Assembly (NCBI RefSeq): GCF_947242115.1
Contig: NC_074712.1
Span: 15,770,666-15,834,665 of the forward strand
DNA: 64,000 bases
Direction: 5' to 3'
Source of the DNA: Biomphalaria glabrata
Lineage: Eukaryota; Mollusca; Gastropoda; Planorbidae
The notes under the pieces are model-generated. The model did no database searches. It saw nothing but the letters and a program-made list of their open reading frames with translations, and had not been told where the DNA came from. Position numbers and translations under genes: made by a program. Of this stretch, positions 11,170 through 22,700 are shown one piece after another (positions within the stretch are counted from its first letter, which is position 1; the number at the start of each line of letters is the position of its first letter).

Positions 11170-13301
11170 CATGGGCGTAGGCAAGGGGGGGGCCCCCGAA
11201 ATGAAATCCCCCCCACGGAGGGGGGGGGGGGGAATTGGAATTTAGTGACTGATTTTTTGCTTTGATTTTTTTTATTTAAGGTGAGATTTTAATTCTTAAC
11301 CATCACTTGCCCTAGCACAGCAAAGGAGGTTTTGAGTTTAAAACCCCCTACCAGGGGTTTTTGAGTTTAAAACCCCTACCAGGGTGGTTTTGAGTTTAAA
11401 AACCCCTACCAGGGGGGTTGGAGTTTAATCCCCCCCCCCAACCAGGGGGTTCGCGCAGTTAAATTCCTCTCTTCTATAACATAAAACAAACAAAAAATGC
11501 AATCGACAATCGCCCCAATTTCACGAGAACAGTTAAGGAAGATTTTGATTTTTAAACTCCCTCCATAATTTACGATAAATCCCTCTTCAATATAAAAAAA
11601 AAAAGAAAATTACACACTCAAAATTCTATGAGCGTAGCCAAAGGGGTTTTGAGTTAACCCCACCCCCTCTTCAGTAGGGTTTGAAGCTAAAAAATATATC
11701 CTCAATACCCGGTATAGAAAAAAGCAAATTACGCACTCAAAATGTTATGAGCGTAGCTAATTTGGTTTTGACTCAATTTTGAGTTTACCCCCCCCCCCTT
11801 TTCAGCGGGGTTTGAATGTAAAAAATACCTCTTTAATATTTAAAACAAAGCAAATTATACACTCAACATGTTATGAGTGTATTCAAAGGGGTTTGGAACT
11901 AAAACCCCCCTCCAGTGGAGTTTGAAGGTAAAAAATACCTCTTCAATATAAAAAAAAGAAAATTACTCAGAAATCTATGAGCGTAGCCAAAGGGGTTTGA
12001 AGCTAAATAAATACATTTTCAATGTAAGAAAAAAGCAAATTACGCACTCAAAATGCAATGAGCGTTGCCAAAAGGAATTTTTGAGTTTAACCCCCCCCCC
12101 CCTCTTCAGAGTGGTTTGATGCTAAAAAATACCTCTTCAATATTAAAAAAAAGCAAATTACACACTAAAATTATTTGAGCGTAGCCAAGACAATTGCGGG
12201 TTTTAAGTTTAAATCCCTCTCCTACAGATGGCTTTTTTTAAAGTTTAAAACACTCCAGATGGTTTTGAGTTTAAAATCCCCCTACAGAGCCTTTTGAGAT
12301 GGAAAACCTCTATCTTCAATACTATTCTTAAGCAAACTACAGTTAGGCCTACTAAATTCTATGACCGTAGCTAAATGGGGTTTTGAATTAAAAAAAACAA
12401 CAACATAACTCCAGAGATTTTTTAGCTTAAAACCTCCAACAGATGACTTTGACGATAAAACTTCACTTTTCGATATAAAATCTAAAGCAAACTACAGTCA
12501 CTTAATTCCAAGAGCGCATTCAAGAGAGGTTACACATTTCTACCAGTGGCAGGGCTCCATTAATAATGCGCAGTGAAAAGTCATCTGCCGAAATTGAAAA
12601 ACACTAAATGTGGCTCAACAAAGATGGCTAAGACAGATTTTAGGAGTAGGAGTCAGTTATAGAGATCGGGTGTAAATAAAGGAAAACCTATGCCGAACTG
12701 GGAGTCGACCCCTTAGTAAGATTGTGACAGAACGTCGCATGAGGTTTGCGGGACATGTTCTCCGACAAAATGAATTACGCATAAGAAGAGTTGCGATGAC
12801 ATCCTAGTACAACTTGGCGCCACACATTCATGGAGGTCATCAGAGCAGGTGGGAAAAGGCTTCAGACATTACCAGTAACAGATTTTTGTGGAAACAGCTT
12901 GACGGCAAATGCGCCGAACGGCGCGGGAGGGTCTAAGTGAGTAAGAATAGTACATTAGGTTTTTGAAATAAAACTTTTTAATAGCAGGAAAATGCACTGT
13001 AGATACCTCAGTATATGCATTTTGTTGGCTTTCAATATCAGAAAAAATGCTTTGCGGGCGGGACCCCCTTGCTGGCAATGGCGGGAGGGGTCTACAATTT
13101 TTCCACTAACTCCAGGAAGAACCTATTCTAGGGCACAATAAGCGTCTTCCGAAAGAATGATGGGTCAAAATGTAATAAAGATATACACACACATACATAC
13201 ATACATATAAATATATTTTTTTCGTGGGGGGGGGGGGGGCGGGGGAGAAAAAATCCCCCCACCCACCCCCCTTCCAAAAGCAAATCCTGGCTACGTCCAT
13301 G
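11170..13301 (+). mobile_element. Non-autonomous DNA-transposon-like element, family with CATGGGCGTAGCC ends, copy A
   Basis: It starts CATGGGCGTAGGC plus a G-run and ends in a C-run plus CTGGCTACGTCCATG, an imperfect terminal inverted repeat matching copy B. The interior holds about seven tandem subrepeats of 100-120 bp, each with a GAGCGTAGCCAAAGGGG-like motif and GTTTAAAC-type palindromes. From about 12590 to 12945 there is a LINE-like C-terminal fragment (RPLSKIVTERRMRFAGHVLR, later FLWKQLDGKCAERRG). The flanks share only a weak ATAGT match. It lies in intron 1 of gene B. Confidence 0.75.
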
Positions 13302-14013
13302 CATAGTAATCTACTTTTATTATATATACAAGCTGTGAGTAATTATATAGAGAGCTATACTTTGTTTTTGTTGTTGTTTGTTGTTCTATTTATTTCTCCA
13401 TATTTTTTGTGTCGGTTATTTTTATAAAGGAGAGCACTCTGTTCGTTTCTTTTCACTGAGCTTATATCAACTCACTCGGTCTGTCTGTCTGACTGGTCAA
13501 ATTATTTTTAAACGCTATTTCTCCCACTTCCCATTCTCGGAGTTAAAAGTTGCTGATGACAGCGAATCAATGAAGAAAGAAATGAAATATTTTGTTTTAT
13601 ATGGGCTTTTGAAAAAGGGGAGTAAGTCTAAGCATAAAAAGTCTAATAGGGTTTAAAGAGCATTATAATCTCCCTTTATAGTAATTCACTATAAGCGATT
13701 TTTTTTTAAATAATTTTTTTATATTTAACTTGTTTGCTTTAAAACGAAACTTCGTTCTCTTTTTAAACAAAGGGAAGTTATCATTGAATAGAGCAATTGT
13801 TTATGTGTTAGTGTAAGAATATGAGGGCTACTGCTGGCCGCTGCTGCTCTCTATTGATATGCCTTAAGAGTTAATTTTTTTTCTCTTCAAAACAGGTACT
13901 TCTAGTGATTATTGATTATCATAAGATTCAAAACTACGTCTTGTAAGACTCCAATATGTTTACCCCTCAAAGGCCTGGATACAAATAATCATTCAATCTG
14001 AACTGATCTGAAA

Positions 14014-14545
14014 CCACTGGCGAATCCACGGAGGGGGGGGCGGTAGTGGCGATCGCCCCCCCCCCTCGGCGGACGAATTTTAGTATAGAATTCACACAAT
14101 TTGTATACGAATTTATTACTTATGTTAATAATATATACTAATTATTTATATTTCAACCTATTTTTAGATTATTTCGCCCCCCCCCCCTTTTCTAATATTT
14201 TGGCCGATTTGGTAGGGTCGGGAGGGGGCGATGGCATCAATCCGCCCCCCCCCCCCCACCATAAGCTTTCGAGTGGGGGGCGGTCCTATTTATATGTAGA
14301 AATCACAGATTGCTAACAGAATCAATTAAATATCTATATAATTAAAACTTGTTATTGGTATTTTAACCGGTCCTGATATTATGTCGTTCACCTGTTGGCC
14401 GATTGGAAGGGGTGAGCGAATACCTCTACTGCCCTTCCCATCTAAACCCTTTTAGTGTGGGGGGGGCGGTCCTACTTTTATGGAGAAATCATAGTATGTG
14501 AACAAAATTAGTCGAATATCTATATAATATAAACAGGTGGAAGTG
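14014..14545. mobile_element. G/C-run-rich repeat with internal duplication, intron 1 of gene B
   Basis: It begins CACTGGCGAATCCACGGAGG, a transposon-like terminus, followed by alternating C- and G-runs. Segments near 14200-14340 and 14385-14540 are diverged copies of each other (GGGGGCGGTCCTA, AAATCTATATAAT-like). It is non-coding, and the right end is not located. Confidence 0.45.
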
Positions 14546-15206
14546 CGATACATGCAATCCCCTTTCCCCCATCGGACAAACCATTAAAACCAATACTTTT
14601 TCTTTTTGTATTATAGTAAGAAATTACAAAATTAAAAAATCTGTCACTAATATAATTTATATATGCTATAAAGTAAATTCCTATATCGAGTCGCAAAACC
14701 CCTATTCTTTAATGCAAAATGCAAACATTAGCAGAAATTATAAAAAGGAGTGAGGATTAATCGTTTTCATTTTACCGCCCTTCCCCTTTCCAGACAGAGT
14801 TTTGTAGTTTCACATGAATTTATCATAACTATTTTAAGAAAGACTTTGCTTTGGAAAAGTTATAATTCAAATGAATTTTTTCAATATAACAGTCACGGTT
14901 CAGATGAGTTCCAAAGCCAGATAATCTTTTCCTAGTCGCCATTTTCCAACCTTTACTCTATCTCATATTTTTCTAGTTAAATAAATTTAGGACTAAAACT
15001 CACAATTTATGCTTGAATTTTATTGAATATTATTTATCGAATATTTTTTTTTGGGCGGCGATTCAAAGCCTTAATCTAAATATGTGGGGTATCTTATCTT
15101 TTCAAAGAACAAATCGGTTTTATTTGCAATGTATTAAGGGACTATAAATTCATTTTAGAATATTTTTCAACATTATTCAAAAGGCACATTATAATATGAA
15201 TAATGA

Positions 15207-15405
15207 GCTGTAGGTCAGGAGAATGCGTTACAGCAGTGAAGAATGCCAGAAAACGCTTTTAGCGTCCAGGCTTCGCTTCGAACCTCACTGATGAATAATA
15301 AGCTGTAGATGTCAGGAGAATGCGTTTCTGCAGTGATGAATGCAAGAAAACGCTTTTGGAGTCGGAGCTTCGCCCTGAACTCTACTGATGAATAATAAGC
15401 TGTAG
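15207..15405 (+). repeat. About 95-bp tandem duplication in intron 1 of gene B
   Basis: Two diverged copies share GTCAGGAGAATGCGTT, AAGAAAACGCTTTT, a GCTTCGC motif and CTGATGAATAATAAGCTGTA. Confidence 0.75.
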
Positions 15406-15720
15406 ATGTTTATTCACGTTATTTCTCCCACACACACAAGCTCGGATCAAGCTGAAATTCTGCACAATTATTTCTTTTACATGTCTGGTGATGGGATCAT
15501 AGCGTATTGTGCAAGCTAAAAAAAAAAAAGCTATTGCTAAAACTTTTTGTAATCACACAGATTTATTATTGTTAGTCTAGAGCTATAGTAAAGCTATCGC
15601 ACTATGATTAAAGAAGATGGCTTCATATACGCATCACTCTTAAAGTTTACAAAACTAGTGTGTGTTCTAGACCATACTACCATTACTAATAACAAAACAA
15701 AAAACTTCTCTATACCACAG

Positions 15721-15853
15721 TTACCGTGATAATGTCATACAGTTGAAGATAGTCCCTTTGGATAGTGTGGATCATTACACGGTTGCCAAGTGCAATGAAC
15801 TCTTCTTTGTGGACCCAACCAAGGGCTCATGTTTAGCTATTCTCTGGGACTAA
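15721..15853 (+). other. Unexplained protein-like open stretch, possible relic terminal exon
   Basis: After a possible acceptor (ACCACAG ending at about 15720) one frame reads YRDNVIQLKIVPLDSVDHY, then KCNELFFVDPTKGSCLAILWD and a TAA at 15851-15853. The composition looks like real protein, unlike the surrounding AT-rich intron. I do not recognise the family. It lies in intron 1 of gene B and has no partner exon nearby. Chance cannot be excluded for 43 codons. Confidence 0.3.
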
Positions 15854-16718
15854 TTGTCTAATCTCACAAACATCGCTACTCGGACGATCTATGTGAGACC
15901 TGGAAACGTTATCCTGGAGTTTAGGGAATCTAGCCTGATATGTTAATGAACATTTTTTTCCAAGGACCTTAGAAAAAAAAGTAAAGCATACAAAATGTGT
16001 AGATATTTTTAAAATGTAGACTATTTACACATTTTGTTTATATCGGTGTTCTCTCCCTTGAGTATGTATTGCTCTCTCCCTTGTGTATGTATCGTTCTCT
16101 TTCTATTGTTGTCGTCCTCACTAAGAAACAGACAGTTCAGAAATAGATGGTGTTATGACTTGCTGCTCCAAAGGCCAGAAAGAACGAAATTTGAATATAT
16201 GGTGTCCCCATGTTCAACAGCTCTCAAATATAGAAGTATATAAGTATATTTATATCAGTATATTTATGTTACACATTAAACAATTTATTCTTAAACATGT
16301 AACACCATATGGTCGTTGTTTCCATTAAAAAGGTTCATAAGCATTAAATGTCATGACGACTTGTACTTGTAAGAAATTGTTTAGGATGACTCGATTTGTT
16401 TTATGTTTTATCCACCTTCGTATCACCAAATCACTTATTTATTTCGTAGAAGACTTGACAATCTCGGATTCAAAGTATTTGCTGGATGTCTGACAGTGGA
16501 TGGAAGACACTACCTGTCAAAGAGTTGTTCCAAAAATGTGGTGCCGTTTCTACTAGATGTCAGAAGTAATGAAAGTATTCAGTCAGCGTTGGATCTGGTC
16601 AAACAAAATTTGCCAAAAGATATAGGTATGTATCTCACTGGAGTGTTGAATGATACTATTTCTGTACTTTATTGTTTAATTTTGTTTTTGGTTTATTTTT
16701 TAGTGGAGATTATTTTGG

Positions 16719-19700
16719 ATGGGCGTGGTGTCTAGTGGTCAAGTATGGCGTGGTGTCTTGTGGTAAAGTATGGCGTGGTGTCTAGTGGTCAAGTATGGCG
16801 TGGTGTCTAGTGGTCAAGTATGGCGTGGTGTCTTGTGGTAAAGTATGGCGTGGTGTCTAGTGGTCCAGTATGGCGTGGTGTCTAGTGGTCAAGTATGGCG
16901 TGGTGTCTAGTGGTAAAGTATGGAGTGGTGTCTAGTGGTCAAGTATGGCGTGGTATCTAGTGGTAAAGTATGGCGTGGTGTCTAGTGGTAAAGTATGGAG
17001 TGGTGTCTAGTGGTCAAGTATGGCGTGGTATCTAGTGGTAAAGTATGGCGTGGTATCTAGCGGTAAAGTATGGTGTGGTATCTAGTTTTAAAGTATGGCG
17101 TGATATCTAGTGGTCAAGTATGGCGTGGTGTCTAGTGGTAAAGTATGGCGTGGTATCTAGTGGTAAAGTATGGCGTGATATCTAGTGGTCAAGTATGGCG
17201 TGGTATCTAGTGGTAAAGTATGGCGTGGTGTCTAGTGGTCAAGTATGGCGTGGTGTCTAGTGGTAAAGTATGGCGTGGTATCTAGTGGTAAAGTATGGCG
17301 TGGTGTCTAGTAGTAAAGTATGGCGTGGTATCTAGTGGTAATATATGGCGTGGTATCTAGTGGTAAAGTATGGCGTGGTATCTAGTGGTCAAGTATGGCG
17401 TGGTATCTAGTGGTCAAGTATGGCGTGGTATCTAGTGGTCAAGTATGGCGTGGTATCTAGTGGTCAAGTATGGCGTGGTTTCTAGTGGTCAAGTATGGCG
17501 TGGTATCTAGTGGTCAAGTATGGCGTGGTATCTAGTGGTCAAGTATGGCGTGGTATCTAGTGGTCAAGTATGGCGTGGTATCTAGTGGTCAAGTATGGCG
17601 TGGTATCTAGTGGTCAAGTATGGCGGGGTATCTAGTGGTAAAGTATGGCGTGGTGTCTAGTGGTCAAGTATGGCGTGGTGTCTAATGGTCAAGTATGGCG
17701 TGGTGTCTAGTGGTCAAGTATGGCGTGGTGTCTAGTGGTCAAGTATGGCGTGGTGTCTAGTGGTAAAGTATGGCGTGGTATCTAGTGGTCAAGTATGGCG
17801 TGGTGTCTAGTGGTAAAGTATGGCGTGGTGTCTAGTGGTAAAGTATGGCGTGGTATCTAGTGGTCAAGTATGGCGTGGTATCTAGTGGTCAAGTATGGCG
17901 GGGTATCTAGTGGTAAAGTATGGTGTGGTATCTAGTGGTAAAGTATGGCGTGGTGTCTAGTGGTCAAGTATGGCGTGGTGTCTAGTGGTAAAGTATGGCG
18001 TGGTGTCTAGTGGTAAAGTATGGCGTGGTGTCTAGTGGTAAAGTATGGCGTGGTGTCTAGCGGTAAAGTATGGCGTGGTGTCTAGTGGTAAAGTATGGCG
18101 TGGTGTCTAGTGGTAAAGTATGGCGTGGTGTCTAGTGGTAAAGTATGGCGTGGTGTCTAGTGGTAAAGTATGGCGTGGTGTCTAGTGGTAAAGTATGGCG
18201 TGGTGTCTAGTGGTAAAGTATGGCGTGGTGTCTAGTGGTCAAGTATGGCGTGGTGTCTAGTGGTAAAGTATGGCGTGGTATCTAGTGGTAAAGTATGGCG
18301 TGGTGTCTAGTGGTAAAGTATGGCGTGGTGTCTAGTGGTAAAGTATGGCGTGGTGTCTAGTGGTAAAGTATGGCGTGGTGTCTAGTGGTAAAGTATGGCG
18401 TGGTGTCTAGTGGTAAAGTATGGCGTGGTATCTAGTGGTCAAGAATGGCGTGGTATCTAGTGGTCAAGTATGGCGTGGTATCTAGTGGTCAAGTATGGCG
18501 TGGTATCTAGTGGTCAAGTATGGCGTGGTATCTAGTGGTCAAGTATGGCGTGGTATCTAGTGGTCAAGTATGGCGTTGTATCTAGTGGTCAAGTATGGCG
18601 TGGTGTCTAGTGGTCAAGTATGTCGTGGTATCTAGTGGTCAAGTATGGCGTGGTGTCTAGTGGTCAAGTATGGCGTGGTATCTAGTGGTAAAGTATGGCG
18701 TGGTATCTAGTGGTCAAGTATGGCGTGGTGTCTAGTGGTAAAGTATGGCGTGGTGTCTAGTGGTAAAGTATGGCGTGGTATCTAGTGGTCAAGTATGGCG
18801 TGGTATCTAGTGGTCAAGTATGGCGTGGTATCTAGTGGTCAAGTATGGCGGGGTATCTAGTGGTAAAGTATGGCGTGGTGTCTAGTGGTCAAGTATGGCG
18901 TGGTGTCTAGTGGTCAAGTATGGCGTGGTATCTAGTGGTAAAGTATGGCGTGGTATCTAGTGGTCAAGTATGGCGTGGTATCTAGTGGTAAAGTATGGCG
19001 TGGTATCTAGTGGTCAAGTATGGCGTGGTGTCTAGTGGTAAAGTATGGCGTGGTGTCTAGTGGTAAAGTATGGCGTGGTATCTAGTGGTCAAGTATGGCG
19101 TGGTATCTAGTGGTCAAGTATGGCGTGGTATCTAGTGGTCAAGTATGGCGTGGTATCTAGTGGTCAAGTATGGCGGGGTATCTAGTGGTAAAGTATGGCG
19201 TGGTGTCTAGTGGTCAAGTATGGCGTGGTGTCTAGTGGTCAAGTATGGCGTGGTGTCTAGTGGTCAAGTATGGCGTGGTGTCTAGTGGTCAAGTATGGCG
19301 TGGTATCTAGTGGTAAAGTATGGCGTGGTATCTAGTGGTCAAGTATGGCGTGGTGTCTAGTGGTAAAGTATGGCGTGGTGTCTAGTGGTAAAGTATGGCG
19401 TGGTGTCTAGTGGTCAAGTATGGCGTGGTATCTAGTGGTCAAGTATGGCGTGGTGTCTAGCGGTAAAGTATGGCGTGGTGTCTAGTGGTAAAGTATGGCG
19501 TGGTGTCTAGTGGTAAAGTATGGCGTGGTATCTAGTGGTAAAGTATGGCGTGGTGTCTAGTGGTCAAGTATGGCGTGGTGTCTAGTGGTCAAGTATGGCG
19601 TGGTGTCTAGTGGTAAAGTATGGCGTGGTATCTAGCGGTAAAGTATGGCGTGGTATCTAGCGGTAAAGTATGGTGTGGTATCTAGTGGTAAAGTATGGCG

Positions 19701-22700
19701 TGGTGTCTAGTGGTCAAGTATGGCGTGGTGTCTAGTGGTAAAGTATGGCGTGGTGTCTAGTGGTAAAGTAATGCGTGGTGTCTAGTGGTAAAGTATGGCG
19801 TGGTGTCTAGCGGTAAAGTATGGCGTGGTGTCTAGTGGTAAAGTATGGCGTGGTGTCTAGTGGTAAAGTATGGCGTGGTGTCTAGTGGTAAAGTATGGCG
19901 TGGTATCTAGTGGTAAAGTATGGCGTGGTGTCTAGTGGTAAAGTATGGCGTGGTATCTAGTGGTCAAGTATGGCGTGGTATCTAGTGGTCAAGTATGGCG
20001 TGGTATCTAGTGGTCAAGTATGGCGTGGTATCTAGTGGTCAAGTATGGCGGGGTATCTAGTGGTAAAGTATGGCGTGGTGTCTAGTGGTCAAGTATGGCG
20101 TGGTGTCTAGTGGTCAAGTATGGCGTGGTATCTAGTGGTCAAGTATGGCGTGGTGTCTAGTGGTCAAGTATGGCGTGGTGTCTAGTGGTAAAGTATGGCG
20201 TGGTATCTAGTGGTCAAGTATGGCGTGGTGTCTAGTGGTAAAGTATGACGTGGTGTCTAGTGGTAAAGTATGGCGTGGTATCTAGTGGTCAAGTATGGCG
20301 TGGTATCTAGTGGTCAAGTATGGCGTGGTATCTAGTGGTCAAGTATGGCGGGGTATCTAGTGGTAAAGTATGGTGTGGTATCTAGTGGTAAAGTATGGCG
20401 TGGTGTCTAGTGGTCAAGTATGGCGAGGTGTCTAGTGGTAAAGTATGGCGTGGTGTCTAGTGGTAAAGTATGGCGTGGTGTCTAGTGGTAAAGTATGGCG
20501 TGGTGTCTAGCGGTAAAGTATGGCGTGGTGTCTAGTGGTAAAGTATGGCGTGGTGTCTAGTGGTAAAGTATGGCGTGGTGTCTAGTGGTAAAGTATGGCG
20601 TGGTGTCTAGTGGTAAAGTATGGCGTGGTGTCTAGTGGTAAAGTATGGCGTGGTGTCTAGTGGTATAGTATGGCGTGGTGTCTAGTGGTAAAGTATGGCG
20701 TGGTGTCTAGTGGTAAAGTATGGCGTGGTGTCTAGTGGTAAAGTATGGCGTGGTATCTAGTGGTCAAGTATGGCGTGGTATCTAGTGGTCAAGTATGGCG
20801 TGGTATCTAGTGGTCAAGTATGGCGTGGTATCTAGTGGTCAAGTATGGCGTGGTATCTAGTGGTCAAGTATGGCGTGGTATCTAGTGGTCAAGTATGGCG
20901 TGGTGTCTAGTGGTCAAGTATGGCGTGGTATCTAGTGGTCAAGTATGGCGTAATGTCTAGTGGTCAAGTATGGCGTGGTATCTAGTGGTAAAGTATGGCG
21001 TGGTATCTAGTGGTCAAGTATGGCGTGGTGTCTAGTGGTAAAGTATGGCGTGGTGTCTAGTGGTAAAGTATGGCGTGGTATCTAGTGGTCAAGTATGGCG
21101 TGGTATCTAGTGGTCAAGTATGGCGTGGTATCTAGTGGTCAAGTATGGCGGGGTATCTAGTGGTCAAGTATGGCGGGGTATCTAGTGGTAAAGTATGGCG
21201 TGGTGTCTAGTGGTCAAGTATGGCGTGGTGTCTAGTGGTCAAGTATGGCGTGGTATCTAGTGGTAAAGTATGGCGTGGTATCTAGTGGTCAAGTATGGCG
21301 TGGTATCTAGTGGTCAAGTATGGCGGGGTATCTAGTGGTAAAGTATGGTGTGGTGTCTAGTGGTAAAGTATGGCGTGGTGTCTAGTGGTAAAGTATGGCG
21401 TGGTGTCTAGTGGTAAAGTATGGCGTGGTATCTAGTGGTCAAGTATGGCGTGGTATCTAGTGGTCAAGTATGGCGTGGTATCTAGTGGTCAAGTATGGCG
21501 TGGTATCTAGTGGTCAAGTATGGCGTGGTATCTAGTGGTCAAGTATGGCGTGGTATCTAGTGGTCAAGTATGGCGTGGTGTCTAGTGGTCAAGTATGGCG
21601 TGGTATCTAGTGGTCAAGTATGGCGTAATGTCTAGTGGTCAAGTATGGCGTGGTATCTAGTGGTAAAGTATGGCGTGGTATCTAGTGGTCAAGTATGGCG
21701 TGGTGTCTAGTGGTAAAGTATGGCGTGGTGTCTAGTGGTAAAGTATGGCGTGGTATCTAGTGGTCAAGTATGGCGTGGTATCTAGTGGTCAAGTATGGCG
21801 TGGTATCTAGTGGTCAAGTATGGCGGGGTATCTAGTGGTCAAGTATGGCGGGGTATCTAGTGGTAAAGTATGGCGTGGTGTCTAGTGGTCAAGTATGGCG
21901 TGGTGTCTAGTGGTCAAGTATGGCGTGATATCTAGTGGTAAAGTATGGCGTGGTATCTAGTGGTCAAGTATGGCGTGGTATCTAGTGGTCAAGTATGGCG
22001 GGGTATCTAGTGGTAAAGTATGGTGTGGTATCTAGTGGTAAAGTATGGCGTGGTGTCTAGTGGTCAAGTATTGCGTGGTGTCTAGTTGTAAAGTATGGCG
22101 TGGTGTCTAGTGGTAAAGTATGGCGTGGTGTCTAGTGGTAAAGTATGGCGTGGTGTCTAGCGGTAAAGTATGGCGTGGTGTCTAGTGGTAAAGTATGGCG
22201 TGGTGTCTAGTGGTAAAGTATGGCGTGGTGTCTAGTGGTCCAGTATGGCGTGGTGTCTAGTGGTCAAGTATGGCGTGGTGTCTAGTGGTCAAGTATGGAG
22301 TGGTGTCTAGTGGTCAAGTATGGCGTGGTATCTAGTGGTAAAGTATGGCGTGGTGTCTAGTGGTAAAGTATGGAGTGGTGTCTAGTGGTCAAGTATGGCG
22401 TGGTATCTAGTGGTAAAGTATGGCGTGGTATCTAGCGGTAAAGTATGGTGTGGTATCTAGTGGTAAAGTATGGCGTGATATCTAGTGGTCAAGTATGGCG
22501 TGGTGTCTAGTGGTAAAGTATGGCGTGGTATCTAGTGGTAAAGTATGGCGTGATATCTAGTGGTCAAGTATGGCGTGGTATCTAGTGGTAAAGTATGGCG
22601 TGGTGTCTAGTGGTCAAGTATGGCGTGGTGTCTAGTGGTCAAGTATGGCGTGGTATCTAGTGGTAAAGTATGGCGTGGTATCTAGTGGTCAAGTATGGCG

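Larger units (their letters stand above)
13302..16449. other. Rest of intron 1 of gene B
   Basis: Besides the listed repeats (13450-13545, 14014-14545, 15207-15405) and the open stretch at 15721, only AT-rich sequence is seen. Confidence 0.6.
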
